The position numbers were made by a program, and so were the translations under genes. The notes beneath the pieces are model-generated. The model was not told the origin of the DNA. It searched no databases and saw nothing but the letters and a program-made list of their open reading frames with translations. From Paraclostridium bifermentans (GTDB taxonomy: Bacteria > Bacillota > Clostridia > Peptostreptococcales > Peptostreptococcaceae): a stretch of DNA of 64,000 nt. This document shows positions 62,593 through 64,000 of the stretch, piece after piece (the first letter of the stretch is position 1; every line of letters starts with the position of its first letter). The stretch lies in assembly GCF_019916025.1 (NCBI RefSeq), contig NZ_CP079737.1:372001-436000 (forward strand), read 5' to 3'.

Positions 62593-64000
62593 TATAGCTA
62601 AGAAAAATGTACAAAAAAATTTTAAAGGATACTTTTTATACTTTTTTTCTATAGTTTTCACAGTAGCAATATATTATTCATTTAAAAATCTTCAATATAA
62701 TCAAAGTTTAGGCGGTGCTTTAAAATTACTTGATAGGGCAGGAATAATATTTAATACAGCATCAATTGTAATAGCATTATTTTCAATTTTATTTATATGG
62801 TATTCAAATAGTTTTTTTATAAAAAAAAGAAAACAAGAGATTGGATTATATGCACTTTTAGGAATTGAAAATAAAGAGATAGGACTTTTACTATTCTTTG
62901 AAACATTAATAATAGGATTAACTGCACTTGTAATAGGCATATTATCTGGAGTGTTAATCTCTAAAGTAATGATAGATATACTTATACATCTTATCGGACT
63001 AGATTTAGATATAGCGCTTACTATATCATTAAAGGGAATAATTGACACATCAATATTATTTATTGGAATATTTTTAGTTATTGCGTATCAAAGTAATAGA
63101 ATAATATACAAATTTAAGTTAATAGATTTATTTAAGGCTGAAAATATTTCAGAAAAACCTATAAAAGAATCTAAATTATTAGCTTTAATGTCAATGATAT
63201 TTATACTTGGTGGATATTGTGTATATCTGTCAGTATTAAAAGGGTTTAGCGTAGTTGCAGCATCGTTTACAACTTTAATAATGGTAATAATCGGGACGAT
63301 GTTATTTTTTAGCTCTTTGTTATACTTTATAATAAAAATGCAAAAAAAGAATGAGGCAAAATATTATAAAGGATTAAATATGTTATCGACATCTCAATTA
63401 CTTTATAGAATAAGAAGCAATGCAAAAATGTTAGCTACAATAGCTATATTAAGTGCTACAACATTAACAGCTATAGGAGCGTCAATTTCGCTTTACTATT
63501 CTACTTATGATGCGGTAGAAAGAGAAACTCCATATTCATACACTATAATGAAAGATGATAAAAATTATGTAAAAGAATTTGAACAAGCTTTAAGTAAATC
63601 TAAAAACAATAAGTTAATTAATAAGTCTATATTCACTTATATAACATTAAATGCACCAAAAGAAACTAAAAATGGGTTTAGACCAAAATATATAGTAATA
63701 TCACAATCCAATTTAAATCAAATATTAAAGATAAATAAACATAAAGAAGTAGACAAGATAAAGAATAATGAATTTATTTATGTAAATCCTAAAAGTTCAG
63801 GGTTTGATGGTGAAAAATTTAATGCTATAGATAAAGATGGTAAAAATATAGAATTAAAATTAAAATCAAATTCAAAAGAAAGACTATACAATTTATTCTC
63901 ATCAGATGAAACTTTTGTTGTATCAGATAGTCAATTTGAAAATTTGAAATCTAATAATGAAACTAGTAATTATTACACATACAATATAACAAACCCAAAA
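62579..64000 (+). CDS. ABC transporter permease, BceB type (partial, runs off the window)
   Basis: From ATG 62579, inside the ATPase gene, an open frame continues without stop to the window end (474 codons so far). It has one hydrophobic segment near 20-38, segments near 56-78, 105-132 and 150-170, the cytoplasmic RKQEIGLYALLGIE motif near 83-96 that couples to the ATPase, later hydrophobic pairs, and a large extracytoplasmic domain beginning near residue 315. This is the BceB-type FtsX permease layout. Full length would be about 620-670 residues. GGTGGAG lies just upstream. Confidence 0.88.
   Translation, partial: MILFNIAKKNVQKNFKGYFLYFFSIVFTVAIYYSFKNLQYNQSLGGALKLLDRAGIIFNTASIVIALFSILFIWYSNSFFIKKRKQEIGLYALLGIENKEIGLLLFFETLIIGLTALVIGILSGVLISKVMIDILIHLIGLDLDIALTISLKGIIDTSILFIGIFLVIAYQSNRIIYKFKLIDLFKAENISEKPIKESKLLALMSMIFILGGYCVYLSVLKGFSVVAASFTTLIMVIIGTMLFFSSLLYFIIKMQKKNEAKYYKGLNMLSTSQLLYRIRSNAKMLATIAILSATTLTAIGASISLYYSTYDAVERETPYSYTIMKDDKNYVKEFEQALSKSKNNKLINKSIFTYITLNAPKETKNGFRPKYIVISQSNLNQILKINKHKEVDKIKNNEFIYVNPKSSGFDGEKFNAIDKDGKNIELKLKSNSKERLYNLFSSDETFVVSDSQFENLKSNNETSNYYTYNITNPK

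Overview
The window is low-GC, AT-rich DNA with densely packed genes, strong AGGAGG-type ribosome binding sites and many intrinsic terminators. The content points to an anaerobic, amino-acid- and purine-fermenting Clostridia member, most likely Peptostreptococcaceae (Clostridioides/Paraclostridium/Romboutsia-like): a selenium-dependent-type xanthine dehydrogenase, diaminopropionate ammonia-lyase, methionine gamma-lyase, sigma-54 activators, many ferredoxin-type proteins and a large Cys-capped repeat protein that looks spore-surface-like. The species assignment is inference. I saw no rRNA, tRNA, CRISPR array, insertion sequence or prophage.

Layout. (1) 0.1-4.5 kb: an OmpR-type response regulator, histidine kinase, FtsX-type permease and ABC ATPase; the same direct-repeat operator precedes both transcription units. 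(2) 4.6-7.1 kb: GyrI-like protein, peptide deformylase, and an AzgA-type purine permease on the minus strand with a structured leader. (3) 7.3-21.2 kb: a purine/diaminopropionate catabolic locus, with a sigma-54 activator, a sigma-54 promoter, then diaminopropionate ammonia-lyase, an M20 hydrolase, a D-aminoacylase-like amidohydrolase, SsnA, a xanthine-type permease, a dihydroorotate-dehydrogenase-like ferredoxin protein, dihydropyrimidinase/hydantoinase and xanthine dehydrogenase. (4) 21.5-25.2 kb: iron alcohol dehydrogenase, GltD-like flavoprotein, HxlR regulator and a frameshifted YczE-like membrane gene. (5) 25.3-29.2 kb: a MerR regulator and two target promoters with its hallmark 19-bp spacer, driving a B3/B4-domain protein and an NhaC-type antiporter operon. 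(6) 29.2-33.2 kb: radical SAM protein, TyrR-like activator, three TyrR boxes plus a sigma-54 promoter, and methionine gamma-lyase.

(7) 33.2-42.4 kb: FUSC-type membrane protein, nhaA with a one-base frameshift, glycosyltransferase-like gene, rhodanese lipoprotein, a sulfite-reductase-like ferredoxin with an incomplete cofactor site, a CarD-like regulator behind two leader terminators, Bcp peroxiredoxin and a GNAT. (8) 42.6-49.0 kb: a BglG/LicR-type PRD activator with fructose PTS IIA and IIBC, a MarR-MATE pair with mirrored operators, and a Cu/Zn-type superoxide dismutase. (9) 49.1-52.3 kb, minus strand: a 932-residue Ser/Asp/Ala/Thr repeat protein with Cys/His-rich ends, followed by a small protein built of His-Asn-Gly-Glu repeats; this pair is the best candidate for an undescribed structure. 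A 1.2-kb gene-poor stretch with a hairpin-rich leader follows. (10) 53.5-64 kb: POT peptide transporter; a TlpA-like lipoprotein, CXXC mini-protein and polyferredoxin operon; an HTH/desulfoferrodoxin-like fusion; TraX-like and Sm-like proteins; an orphan response regulator; MurJ; and a BceAB-type ABC transporter whose permease runs off the window.

Recurring theme: regulation is unusually legible. Three sigma-54 promoters, two MerR promoters, three TyrR boxes, paired MarR operators and paired two-component operators can be read directly and tied to adjacent regulators.
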